64,000 nucleotides of DNA from NCBI GenBank assembly GCA_016930915.1, contig JAFGFU010000037.1, positions 1 to 64,000 of the forward strand. Direction: 5' to 3'. The first letter of the stretch is position 1; the number at the start of each line of letters is the position of its first letter. Both the position numbers and the translations under genes were made by a program. Positions 31,011-39,765 of this stretch are shown here, piece after piece. The notes under the pieces are model-generated. The model did no database searches and had not been told where the DNA came from. It worked only from the letters and a program-made list of their open reading frames with translations. This stretch comes from Campylobacterales bacterium (GTDB lineage: Bacteria > Campylobacterota > Campylobacteria > Campylobacterales > Sulfurospirillaceae).

Positions 31011-32425
31011 TGGGTTTGAACCTTTTTAATAATATTCGTGGTGCTCTTTCCTTCAACAAACCTGACTAAGCGCACCTCTTTGGCAATCTGGCTTCCCACA
31101 ACCTCTTTGCCTTCGTAATCCGCCCCTTTCACCAGCACATCAGGCATAATCGCTTCGATGAGCTCCAATGGAGTATCTTCCTCAAAAGGCACCACATAAC
31201 TCACAGACTCGAGTCCTGCTAAAATATAGGCTCTATCTTCTAAGGGATTAATCGGGCGACTTTGCCCTTTTAAACGCTGAATCGACGCATCCGAATTTAG
31301 CCCCACAATGAGCATATCGCCAAAGCTTTTTGCCACTTCCAAATACTTCACATGCCCTACATGTAAAATGTCAAAACAGCCATTGGTAAAGACGATTTTT
31401 TGATGTTTTTTAGCTTTTAACAAAGCTATCATCTCTTCTTTGGTTTTGATTTTACTCTCCGAGGTCGCTGAGCGCAAACTGTGTTCATACGCATCCACTT
31501 CATCAAGACTCACCGTTGCACTGCCTAGTTTTCCAACCACTACCGCAGCTGCGGCATTGGCAAATGAGGCAGCTTCTTTCATACTGAGTTTGCACGAGAG
31601 GGCATATCCAAGACTTGCTAACACCGTATCGCCTGCGCCTGTCACATCGTACACTTCACGTGCAACGGTTGGCATCTTCTCAAAATGCTCACCAAAAATC
31701 GCCATACCATCTTCAGAAAGCGTGATAATGGCATAATCCAAATCCAAACGCTCTCTCAACAACGTGCCTGCTTTTTGTAAACTTTCATCATCGTTTATGG
31801 CTATTTTTGTTGCGATACTTGCCTCTTTTTTATTAGGCGTAATCAGTGTTGCCCCAGCATATTTACTGTAATCATCCCCTTTTGGGTCAACCAAAAGAGG
31901 TTTTTGAAGTTTTTTAGCCAGTTCGATAACCTTACATGTAAAGGCTGTTGTGAGCACGCCTTTGCCATAATCAGAGAGCAAGATAGCATCCACATGAGGC
32001 ATATACACCTCGCAAGCCTCTAAAAGAGCCTGAGTTGAAAGCTCTGTGATGTCATCTTTGGATTCACTATCATAACGCACGACTTGCTGATGTGAGGCTA
32101 TTACACGGCTTTTTTTACTCGTCTTTCGCCCCACTTGCTTCACAACGCCTTTGGCATCTGCCCCCAAAGCTTCCAGCATAGATAAAAGTTCTTTGCCGTT
32201 TTCATCCTCTCCTACCACGCTTAAAACACTCACATGTGCACCAAGGCTTAGAAGGTTATTGACCACATTACCCGCACCTCCTAAAACCGTACTCTCTTTT
32301 TGCACATCCACCACCTGAACGGGTGCTTCAGGAGAGATGCGCTCACATTTTCCCCACAAATAATGATCCAACATCAAATCGCCAATCACCAAAATAGAAG
32401 GCTGATACGCTCGTAATCTATCCAC
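31007..32425 (-). CDS. hldE: bifunctional heptose 7-phosphate kinase/heptose 1-phosphate adenyltransferase
   Basis: VIGDLMLDHYLWGKCERISPEAPVQVV; VTGAGDTVLASLGYAL; FTNGCFDILHVGHVKYLEVAKSFGD. Confidence 0.97.
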   Translation of the reverse strand: MDRLRAYQPSILVIGDLMLDHYLWGKCERISPEAPVQVVDVQKESTVLGGAGNVVNNLLSLGAHVSVLSVVGEDENGKELLSMLEALGADAKGVVKQVGRKTSKKSRVIASHQQVVRYDSESKDDITELSTQALLEACEVYMPHVDAILLSDYGKGVLTTAFTCKVIELAKKLQKPLLVDPKGDDYSKYAGATLITPNKKEASIATKIAINDDESLQKAGTLLRERLDLDYAIITLSEDGMAIFGEHFEKMPTVAREVYDVTGAGDTVLASLGYALSCKLSMKEAASFANAAAAVVVGKLGSATVSLDEVDAYEHSLRSATSESKIKTKEEMIALLKAKKHQKIVFTNGCFDILHVGHVKYLEVAKSFGDMLIVGLNSDASIQRLKGQSRPINPLEDRAYILAGLESVSYVVPFEEDTPLELIEAIMPDVLVKGADYEGKEVVGSQIAKEVRLVRFVEGKSTTNIIKKVQTQ

Positions 32426-33431
32426 GGTTCACTTCACTTTCAAAAATACGTCTAATCTCTGGTACATACGCTCTAATACCCTCTTCCAAACTCACCTCTG
32501 GCACGTAGCCAAGCGCTTTACATGTAAGACTAATATCCGCTTCTGTATGCATCTGATAGGCCCCAATATAGGGATTTTCAAAATACTCTGTTTGAAAATG
32601 TGTGCCTAATTCTTTTTGCAAAATATCGGCAATCTCTTGAAAACTACGAGGCAATGCCGTACCCACATTGTAAACACCTGAAATGCCTGAAATTGCGGCT
32701 TTAATGTTCGCTTGAATCACATCGTCAATGTAAATAAAATCTCTTAAAATCTTATCGGAGTCGTAAAAAAGGCGAGGTGCTTTGCCACTTAAGAGCTGAA
32801 GTCCTAATTGCAAGACCATCGAGGCGGTTTTATTTTTGAAGTATTCACGAGGACCGTAAACATTAAAATAACGAAGTCCCACAACAGACATTTGCGGGTG
32901 TTCTGCACTAAATTTGCGTGCTAAGTAATCCATAGAGAGTTTACTAAAGCCATAGACATTTTGGGGCTGTTCAAACCCAACACGTTGTGGGCTAGGCGCA
33001 TCTCCATAGGTTGCGCCACTGGAAGCATACACCACCACGGCATTGCTTTTTAGAGCCAGCTCTAAAATGCTTTTGAACGCGTTCACATTGGTTTTAACCA
33101 TAATTCCCTGATCTAAAACTGTGGTATCCGAGATGGCGGCTTCATGAAAAATATAATCAAATCGGTACGCTTCTAAGGCTTTTAGTGCCACATCATCGTT
33201 GATGTCACCACTGATGACTTCGCCCTCAAAACCAATGAGATTTTTAAAATGCCCAAAACTTTTTAAATTGCCATTGGAAAAGGTCTCTTCGCTGCGAAAA
33301 GAATCAAAGACAACGACACGACATGTGGGGAAATTTGTTTGAAAATAAAAAGCTAAATTACTACCAATAAACCCCGCTCCACCCGTGATGAGAACGGTTT
33401 TAAGATTAAAATCAATGAAAGGAATTTGCAT
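32418..33431 (-). CDS. hldD: ADP-L-glycero-D-manno-heptose-6-epimerase
   Basis: VLITGGAGFIGSNLAFYFQ; YASSGATYGD; GLRYFNVYGPREYFKNKTASM. Confidence 0.95.
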   Translation of the reverse strand: MQIPFIDFNLKTVLITGGAGFIGSNLAFYFQTNFPTCRVVVFDSFRSEETFSNGNLKSFGHFKNLIGFEGEVISGDINDDVALKALEAYRFDYIFHEAAISDTTVLDQGIMVKTNVNAFKSILELALKSNAVVVYASSGATYGDAPSPQRVGFEQPQNVYGFSKLSMDYLARKFSAEHPQMSVVGLRYFNVYGPREYFKNKTASMVLQLGLQLLSGKAPRLFYDSDKILRDFIYIDDVIQANIKAAISGISGVYNVGTALPRSFQEIADILQKELGTHFQTEYFENPYIGAYQMHTEADISLTCKALGYVPEVSLEEGIRAYVPEIRRIFESEVNRG

Positions 33432-33439
33432 ACGAAACC

Positions 33440-33979
33440 TTAGTGTTGAATAAGGTTAATTGTATCCAAAATTAAATTAACGCAATATTTAGCCCCACCC
33501 TCACAAGCGCTACCGAGCAAAATGGTATTTTCTATGCCTGCACCTTGAGCCGCTTCCATGTCACTCTTCTTATCTCCAATCATCCACGAAGCTTTCACAT
33601 CAATATCAAAGGCACGTATCGCCTCTTCAAACATGCCACTTTTGGGCTTCCTGCACGCACAATGCTCTTCTGGAGCATGCGGACAATGGTACACTGCATC
33701 GATTTTTATCTTTACATGTAAAAGCGCTTCACACATCCACTGGGTGAGTTTTTGAAAATCCTCTTCGCTGTAATACCCTCTTCCAATACCCGATTGGTTG
33801 GTGACAATAATAAGCAAATATCCCAAAGATTGGAAATGGTGTAACGCTTCAAAGACGCCCTCGCAAAACTCAAAATCCTCAATTTTGCAAACATAGGCTT
33901 TATCGACGTTAATCACCCCATCCCTATCTAAAAACACCGCTCTTTGCACCCTATTCACCCAATTCTTTCGTAATATCAC
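33440..33979 (-). CDS. gmhB: D-glycero-beta-D-manno-heptose 1,7-bisphosphate 7-phosphatase
   Basis: AVFLDRDGVINVDKAYV; VTNQSGIGRGYYSEEDF; CPHAPEEHCACRKPKSGMFEEA. True start may be downstream of 33979. Confidence 0.93.
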   Translation of the reverse strand: MILRKNWVNRVQRAVFLDRDGVINVDKAYVCKIEDFEFCEGVFEALHHFQSLGYLLIIVTNQSGIGRGYYSEEDFQKLTQWMCEALLHVKIKIDAVYHCPHAPEEHCACRKPKSGMFEEAIRAFDIDVKASWMIGDKKSDMEAAQGAGIENTILLGSACEGGAKYCVNLILDTINLIQH

Positions 33980-34655
33980 TGAGTAAGTTGGTATATTCTA
34001 AATAATCAAAAGTATCTTTTTTTGCGATTAACGCCTCTTTCGCCTTCTGAAAAAAGGCTCTAGCTTCCACTCGATTTTTTACATCATATGCTAAAAATTT
34101 ACCCATATAATAATTCGCAAAAATATGCATAGGCTCTTGATCCAAAACGGTTTGAACCTCTTCGAGTGCAGTATAAATATGAGCATCTTTTTGAAGAGCA
34201 AGGGCTCGTTTTAGACGAATCATATGTTGCATTGGATCTGCAAAAAGACTCTTTTTATACATCAAAGAGGCTTCGTTAAAAATGCCCATATCAAAATAAC
34301 CATCGCCTAAATTATTCCAAATTACTTTATCGTTGGTTTTTTCAGCTTGAATTTTATAATTAGTCACTTTAAGCGCAAAAGGAAGAACAGTCGCAATTTT
34401 ACTGTTTTGAACATGATGTGGATCAATCAAATAGGCGTTCACTAATGTATCAAATCCTTTAGAAATTTCACCTTGTTTGAGATAAATATTGGCTAATTGG
34501 AGCATGCAAACCGTATTGGTTGGTTCATCTTTTAAAATGGATTCAATCATCTCTTTGGCTTTATACGTTTCGATGCGCTCGCTTTCACATACACTGTGTG
34601 TCGCTGCAAAACCCATAACAGATGCGCACGTTAGAACCACTATATTTCGAAACAC
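33951..34655 (-). CDS. tetratricopeptide-repeat-like periplasmic protein
   Basis: Signal peptide MFRNIVVLTCASVMGFAATHS and TPR-like helices (NNLGDGYFDMGIFNEASLMYKKSLFADP). Confidence 0.65.
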   Translation of the reverse strand: MFRNIVVLTCASVMGFAATHSVCESERIETYKAKEMIESILKDEPTNTVCMLQLANIYLKQGEISKGFDTLVNAYLIDPHHVQNSKIATVLPFALKVTNYKIQAEKTNDKVIWNNLGDGYFDMGIFNEASLMYKKSLFADPMQHMIRLKRALALQKDAHIYTALEEVQTVLDQEPMHIFANYYMGKFLAYDVKNRVEARAFFQKAKEALIAKKDTFDYLEYTNLLSDITKELGE

Positions 34656-34766
34656 ACGACCTCTCTTTAAACTTTAAAATGAGCTGAATTATAGCGTTTT
34701 TTTATAAAACAAAAATTGAACATAAATGGTGATAAAAAATATAAGCAGGGATAAAGTCTGCTTGGT

Positions 34767-34772
34767 TATAAT
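34767..34772 (+). promoter_or_regulatory. putative sigma70 -10 box of the cytochrome c gene
   Basis: GGTTATAATTTTTGGCAC, about 32 bp upstream of ATG 34804. Confidence 0.5.
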
Positions 34773-34803
34773 TTTTGGCACACAACTTAGGAAAGGGTAT
34801 CAA

Positions 34804-35100
34804 ATGAAAAAAATTTTCACAGTTCTAGCAATCGCAGCAGTCTCTAGCCTTATGGCAGCAGATGGCGCGGCAATCTACAAAGCAAAATGTTTCTCCTGTC
34901 ACAAAGAGAATGCAAAAACATCTGCTTTGAACAAATCTCAAATCATTGCAGGATGGGATGCGGCAAAAACCATTGCATCTTTGCAAGGCTATAAAGCAGG
35001 TCAAGGTGGACCAATGAAAGCGGTTATGAAACCTATCGCTTCAGGTCTAAGTGATGATGATATGAAAGCAGTTGCTGAAACTATCGCTTCATTCAAATAA
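34804..35100 (+). CDS. periplasmic c-type cytochrome (class I, monoheme)
   Basis: MKKIFTVLAIAAVSSLMAADGAAIYKAKCFSCHKENAKTS (CxxCH) with signal peptide. Confidence 0.9.
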   Translation: MKKIFTVLAIAAVSSLMAADGAAIYKAKCFSCHKENAKTSALNKSQIIAGWDAAKTIASLQGYKAGQGGPMKAVMKPIASGLSDDDMKAVAETIASFK

Positions 35101-35108
35101 TTTACACA

Positions 35109-35175
35109 CAACAGGGGCAAAGCTCCTGTTGCTACGTTGCACTAGGCACTAAAGCTTGCCTCTTCGAGGCAGAAG
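35109..35175 (+). repeat. structured intergenic element, copy A (two hairpins)
   Basis: CAACAGGGGC-AAA-GCTCCTGTTG (10 bp stem, one G-U) then CTACGTTGCACTAGGCACTAAAGCT and TGCCTC-TTC-GAGGCA; similar to 57068-57133 and 35218-35270. Confidence 0.7.
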
Positions 35176-35217
35176 GTGTTTTTGCTTTTATTAGAGTTCT
35201 TGCAGAACTCTTAACAC

Positions 35218-35270
35218 GCTTTTAAAGCAAAGCTCTAAAAGCTACGTTAACACTGCGTTTTCTTCGGCAG
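35218..35270 (+). repeat. structured intergenic element, copy C (degenerate)
   Basis: GCTTTTAAAGC-AAA-GCTCTAAAAGC then CTACGTT; same GCAAAGCTC core and CTACG flank as copies A and B. Confidence 0.6.
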
Positions 35271-35279
35271 AAAGCCCAC

Positions 35280-35296
35280 GCACCATTGGTGCTTTT
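35280..35296 (+). terminator. hairpin GCACCA-T-TGGTGC followed by TTTT
   Basis: Perfect 6-bp stem and T-run between convergent genes. Confidence 0.45.
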
Positions 35297-35297
35297 C

Positions 35298-35332
35298 CTT
35301 CTTGCAAAATGAGTTTTGTAAGAAGTCTATTC
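35298..35332. repeat. REP-like hairpin ending AAGAAGTCTATTC, copy 1
   Basis: CTTCTTGCAAAA-TGAG-TTTTGTAAGAAG (12-bp stem, one G-U) followed by TCTATTC; shares AAGAAGTCTATTC with 38064-38076. Confidence 0.6.
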
Positions 35333-35571
35333 TAATCGGGTGGGGCATATCCTTTTTCTCGCTTCTCTTTTTGCTTTAAAATTTCTTCTTTTTTACGTTC
35401 CATTCGCACAGCATCATTTAAAGCCTCTTCACTGTCAAACTGCGCCCCATCTAAAAATTTTTTATGATCATCAAACTGACCACTTTTAATGCCCCACAGC
35501 AATGCCCATAATCCAAATGCACCTAAAAGCGTTGAAGCAAAAAGCATCATTGCAATAACCCAACCGTCCAT
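35332..35571 (-). CDS. ccoS: cbb3-type cytochrome oxidase assembly protein CcoS
   Basis: MDGWVIAMMLFASTLLGAFGLWALLWGIKSGQFDD; adjacent to ccoI. Confidence 0.88.
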   Translation of the reverse strand: MDGWVIAMMLFASTLLGAFGLWALLWGIKSGQFDDHKKFLDGAQFDSEEALNDAVRMERKKEEILKQKEKREKGYAPPD

Positions 35572-35572
35572 T

Positions 35573-37993
35573 TTAAAGCCTTTTTAAAACATTTTTAATG
35601 CGCATAGAATTTCCTACAACCACCAAAGAACTTAGCGACATTGAAAGGGCTGCAAACAAAGGAATGACATGCCCGCTCATGGCTAATGGAATGGTAACAA
35701 CATTATAGAGCAAGGAAAAAGCTAAATTCTCTTTAATCACTTTTAAACTCATTCGTGCAATCACAAAAGCATCATGTAGACTCTTCATACTATCATTGGT
35801 TAAGATAATATCACTGACTTCCACCGCAATATCTGCCCCACTGCCCATAGCAATCGCAATCTCACTTTGTGAGAGAGCTAAAGTATCGTTAATACCATCG
35901 CCTGCCATCACCACTCTTTTCCCTTTTTTACGTAAAACGTCAATATAAGAGGCTTTTTCATCAGGAAGCAATCCCGCTTTAAACTGTGAAATTTCCACCT
36001 CTTTTGCAATCGCTTGCGTCACAGACTCATGATCCCCACTTAACATAATCACGTCTAAACCCAAAGCCTTAAGCGCATCAATACTCGCCTTAGCACCCTC
36101 TTTGACACCATCTTTCAATCCAAAAATAGCAACCAACACGCCATCTATTGCAAAAAAGTAGTGGCTTAAAGTCTCAAACCGCTCCTCTAAGACAATTTCA
36201 ATGCCCGCTTCTTGCATCATTTTAGCGTTACCGCCCATTAAAAGATGCCCCTCACACATGGCACTTAATCCCTTGGCTTCAAGCGATTTTACCTGTTGTA
36301 ATGTTTTTACATGTAAAGATTCTCCGCTCTCTTTAATAAAACGAACCACCCCCTGACTAATAGGATGATTGGAGGCATTTGCAAGAGCATACATCAAAGA
36401 AAAATCAACTGGTTTGAAGGCTTTCATCTCCACCACATCAGGTTTCCCTTTAGTAATGGTTCCTGTTTTATCCAAAATTAACGTATCGCACTTTGCCATA
36501 CTCTCCAAAAAACCTGCCTCTTTAAACAAAATGCCCCGCTTTGCCGCCAATCCTAAGCCCACCAGTGTTGCCACAGGCGTTGCCAAAGAGAGTGCGCATG
36601 GACACGCAATCACAATCACTGAAATTGCTACAATCAATGCCTTTTCAAATGAACCTTCTTGCACATACCAAAAAACCCATGTACACAACGCTAAAAAAAG
36701 AATCGTGCTGGAAAAATAGCCTGAAAGTTGATTGGCAAATTTTTCAATGTGTGGTTTTTTACTCAGCGCATCTTCAAGCAATGCAACTAAACGTGTGAGC
36801 ATCGAAGAAGAAAATGTCGTACGTGCTTCATAACGAATAAGACTATCCAAACACAAAGAGCCACTCAGTAATTTATCACCTTTACCAAGCAACACAGGCT
36901 CAGATTCCCCGCTTAAATGCGATAAATCAAAAGAACCCTCCCCTTGCGTTATGATGCCATCAATCACAATTTTATCGCCTGCTTTTACCTCAATGACATC
37001 GCCAATGGCAACACTTTCAACCCGCTCTAAAATCTTTTCTTCGCCCTTTATCACCACCACTTCTGTGGGAAGTGAACTTCCATAGGCATCTAAGATATCG
37101 ACCGCTTTTTTCTTACTCAAAACTTCTAAGTATTTCCCCGCAAACACAAAAGTGACAATCATCGTCACCGAATCAAAATAGACCTCTGCGTTTTTACTAA
37201 ACATCGCATACAACGAAAAAATATACGTCAGTGTCGCTCCCGTTGCCACTAAAAAATCCATGGTAATATAGCGATTTTTCAGCCCATAATACGCCCCTTT
37301 AAAATAGACCGAACCTGTATAAAAAAGCGTAGGTGTCGCCAGTACAAACTCCGCAAAATTGAGAATGTTTTTAATATTACTTTGCATTCCCGTAAAATAT
37401 CCTGCATACTGTGCAATAGCAATCCACATCACATTCATGGTCGCAAAAACACCTACTAAAAGTTTCGAATAATACTCCCTTCGCTGTGCGTTGGCTCGCT
37501 CCTCGCCTCCTTTGGGGTCATACGGATAGGCGTTATAACCAATACTTCGAATCGTCTCAATAATGCGTGAGAGCTTAATAATAGAATCATCCCAGACAAT
37601 TTTGGCTTTGTGATTGGAGTAGTTAATGCTCACTTCCACGACACCCGCTTGTTTTGAGAGTACCTTTTCATTGAGCCACACACACGCACTGCAATGAATC
37701 CCCTCAATAATCAAGGAAATTTCACTAAGCCCCTCTTTGGTTTGCTTAACATATTTAGAAACAAATCCGTCCAAATCAAAACGTGCACTCTCTTCTAAAT
37801 GTGTTTTAGGAGGTTCAAGGGTATTCTCGCCCATTTTTTCATAAAAATTGTCTAATCCCTCGTCTTGCAAAAGATGATAAATCCCTTGACACCCTTTACA
37901 ACAAAAAAATTTAGGAGGATTAAAATGGGCATCTTCAATTAATAAAGAAGCCTCATATTCTAAATGACAATGATCACAACGTTTTTTATTCAT
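35573..37993 (-). CDS. ccoI: heavy-metal (copper) translocating P-type ATPase, CcoI/FixI type
   Basis: CDHCHLEYEASL/FFCCKGCQGIYHLL N-terminus; GIHCSACVW; CPCALSLATPVA; DKTGTITKGKPDVV. Confidence 0.93.
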   Translation of the reverse strand: MNKKRCDHCHLEYEASLLIEDAHFNPPKFFCCKGCQGIYHLLQDEGLDNFYEKMGENTLEPPKTHLEESARFDLDGFVSKYVKQTKEGLSEISLIIEGIHCSACVWLNEKVLSKQAGVVEVSINYSNHKAKIVWDDSIIKLSRIIETIRSIGYNAYPYDPKGGEERANAQRREYYSKLLVGVFATMNVMWIAIAQYAGYFTGMQSNIKNILNFAEFVLATPTLFYTGSVYFKGAYYGLKNRYITMDFLVATGATLTYIFSLYAMFSKNAEVYFDSVTMIVTFVFAGKYLEVLSKKKAVDILDAYGSSLPTEVVVIKGEEKILERVESVAIGDVIEVKAGDKIVIDGIITQGEGSFDLSHLSGESEPVLLGKGDKLLSGSLCLDSLIRYEARTTFSSSMLTRLVALLEDALSKKPHIEKFANQLSGYFSSTILFLALCTWVFWYVQEGSFEKALIVAISVIVIACPCALSLATPVATLVGLGLAAKRGILFKEAGFLESMAKCDTLILDKTGTITKGKPDVVEMKAFKPVDFSLMYALANASNHPISQGVVRFIKESGESLHVKTLQQVKSLEAKGLSAMCEGHLLMGGNAKMMQEAGIEIVLEERFETLSHYFFAIDGVLVAIFGLKDGVKEGAKASIDALKALGLDVIMLSGDHESVTQAIAKEVEISQFKAGLLPDEKASYIDVLRKKGKRVVMAGDGINDTLALSQSEIAIAMGSGADIAVEVSDIILTNDSMKSLHDAFVIARMSLKVIKENLAFSLLYNVVTIPLAMSGHVIPLFAALSMSLSSLVVVGNSMRIKNVLKRL

Positions 37994-38026
37994 AAGATTC
38001 TTTCACATAAAGTTACACTTCTCATT

Positions 38027-38076
38027 AGACTTCTTGCATAACCCTTGTTCCAATGGGTTATGCAAGAAGTCTATTC
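38027..38076. repeat. REP-like hairpin ending AAGAAGTCTATTC, copy 2
   Basis: Perfect 18-bp inverted repeat AGACTTCTTGCATAACCC / GGGTTATGCAAGAAGTCT, then ATTC. Confidence 0.65.
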
Positions 38077-38200
38077 ATTATAACGTGACTTTTTTGTGAT
38101 AAAGCTGATAAGATTCTTCGCTTAATTTTTTTTTCAAAGCGTTTGTGCTAAAGTGCCAGCCCTACATGTAATGGTGGGAGTTTGAGCACAAAGGACTTGG

Positions 38201-39619
38201 GTGGAGCGAGAAAAAAAACACTACATTAAGACGGGACTTCCTTTCTTAATAGCATTGCTTCCCCTTTATGCGACCATTTGGTATCACTACTCTTTAATTT
38301 CATACCTTCTGCTTACCCTCATTGGAACAGGTGGCTTTGTCTACGTGAGCAAATTACGTTATAGCCATAAAAAATTAAAAAGCAGGCTTAAAAGTAACCT
38401 TTATACCGATTTTAACACCCATCTCCCCAACCGCCTTAAATTTATCAAAGAGTCAAAAACACTTCAGCCACATATTGACTCAACCCTAATTATCATCAAC
38501 ATAGACTCCTTTCAAAATACCAATACATTTTACGGACACTCTTTTGGGGATGCGTTTTTAAAAACCATTGCACATTGGCTTAAAGCCAATCTTCCTCCGA
38601 TAGAATCTACCCTTTATAAATTTGAAGCTGATGTTTATGCTATTTTTATACCTGTATCCTTGAGTGAATACAATCTCAAAAAATACCTTAAAAAACTTTC
38701 ACTCAAAATCACCAAAGACCACATTATTTGTCGTGGTATTGAAATTGATACAACCCTGAGTATTGGTGCCGTACAAGGCAATAAAAACCTTTTAAAACTT
38801 GCTTCTATCGCCTGTAAAGAGGCTCGAAATAAACGCATGGCTTATCTTATTTACGATAAAACCTCACACAAAGAAAAAGAGTACCAACACAACATCACCA
38901 TCAATCATATGCTTAAAGAAGCGCTTATGAAAGACCGTATTGTTCCTTTTTTTCAACCCATTATCAACGTCAATACAGGCGAAATTGAAAAGTTTGAAAC
39001 CCTTATGCGTATCCAAAAAGAAGAACAAGAGCACTATCTTCCCTCTGAATTTTTAGAGATAGCCAAACACTCTAAAATTTATTCTAAACTCTCTATGGCG
39101 CTGATTCAAAAAGCCTTTGAAACTTTTCAAATCTCTTCCAATGGCTTTTCCATTAACCTTTCGTATCTGGATATGACCAATATTGTGACAAAAACATTTA
39201 TTTTAGAAAAATTGGCAGAATTCAATGTTGGATCGTGGGTTATTTTTGAAATTTTAGAGAGTGATGGTATTGAAAACTACGAAGCCATTTCCTCTTTTAT
39301 TGATGATGTCAAAGCATACGGCGCTAAAATTGCCATTGATGATTTTGGCTCAGGCTACTCTAATTTTGAACGCCTCAATGAACTGCGTGTTGATTACATT
39401 AAGATTGATGGAAGTTTGATTAAAAATATTGACAGAAACGAAGATACAAAAATTATCGTCAAAAATATTGTCAATTTTGCAAAAGAGCTTGGAATTAGTA
39501 CGATTGCAGAGTATGTACACTCCGCAGCAGTTCTTCAATGTGTCAAAGAAATAGGCGTTGATTATGCGCAAGGCTACTACATTGGTAAACCCTCTGCACG
39601 CATTGTATCAACCCATTAA
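38201..39619 (+). CDS. GGDEF/EAL domain protein with degenerate GGDEF
   Basis: GTG start with upstream AAGGA; NIDSFQNTNTFYGHSFGDAFLK; FEADVYAIFIP in place of GGDEF; FFQPIINVNTGEIEKFETLMRI and IDDFGSGYSNFERL. Confidence 0.85.
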   Translation: MEREKKHYIKTGLPFLIALLPLYATIWYHYSLISYLLLTLIGTGGFVYVSKLRYSHKKLKSRLKSNLYTDFNTHLPNRLKFIKESKTLQPHIDSTLIIINIDSFQNTNTFYGHSFGDAFLKTIAHWLKANLPPIESTLYKFEADVYAIFIPVSLSEYNLKKYLKKLSLKITKDHIICRGIEIDTTLSIGAVQGNKNLLKLASIACKEARNKRMAYLIYDKTSHKEKEYQHNITINHMLKEALMKDRIVPFFQPIINVNTGEIEKFETLMRIQKEEQEHYLPSEFLEIAKHSKIYSKLSMALIQKAFETFQISSNGFSINLSYLDMTNIVTKTFILEKLAEFNVGSWVIFEILESDGIENYEAISSFIDDVKAYGAKIAIDDFGSGYSNFERLNELRVDYIKIDGSLIKNIDRNEDTKIIVKNIVNFAKELGISTIAEYVHSAAVLQCVKEIGVDYAQGYYIGKPSARIVSTH

Positions 39620-39765
39620 AATAACCTCCACACACATCGCATAAAGCCTAAAAAATATCTCCATTACCTCTTTACATGTAAAGATAAAATATCACCCTTC
39701 TTCTGCTTTTTACACAAGTTTGTGCTACAATTTAAATGCTTCGGATATAAAGGAGGAAAGTGGCT

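Noticed and set aside
32224-32232. CACATGTGC and other bare ACATGT sites (e.g. about 12286, 43552)
   Set aside because: Lack the TTT/AAA arms; consistent with ordinary hexamer occurrence.
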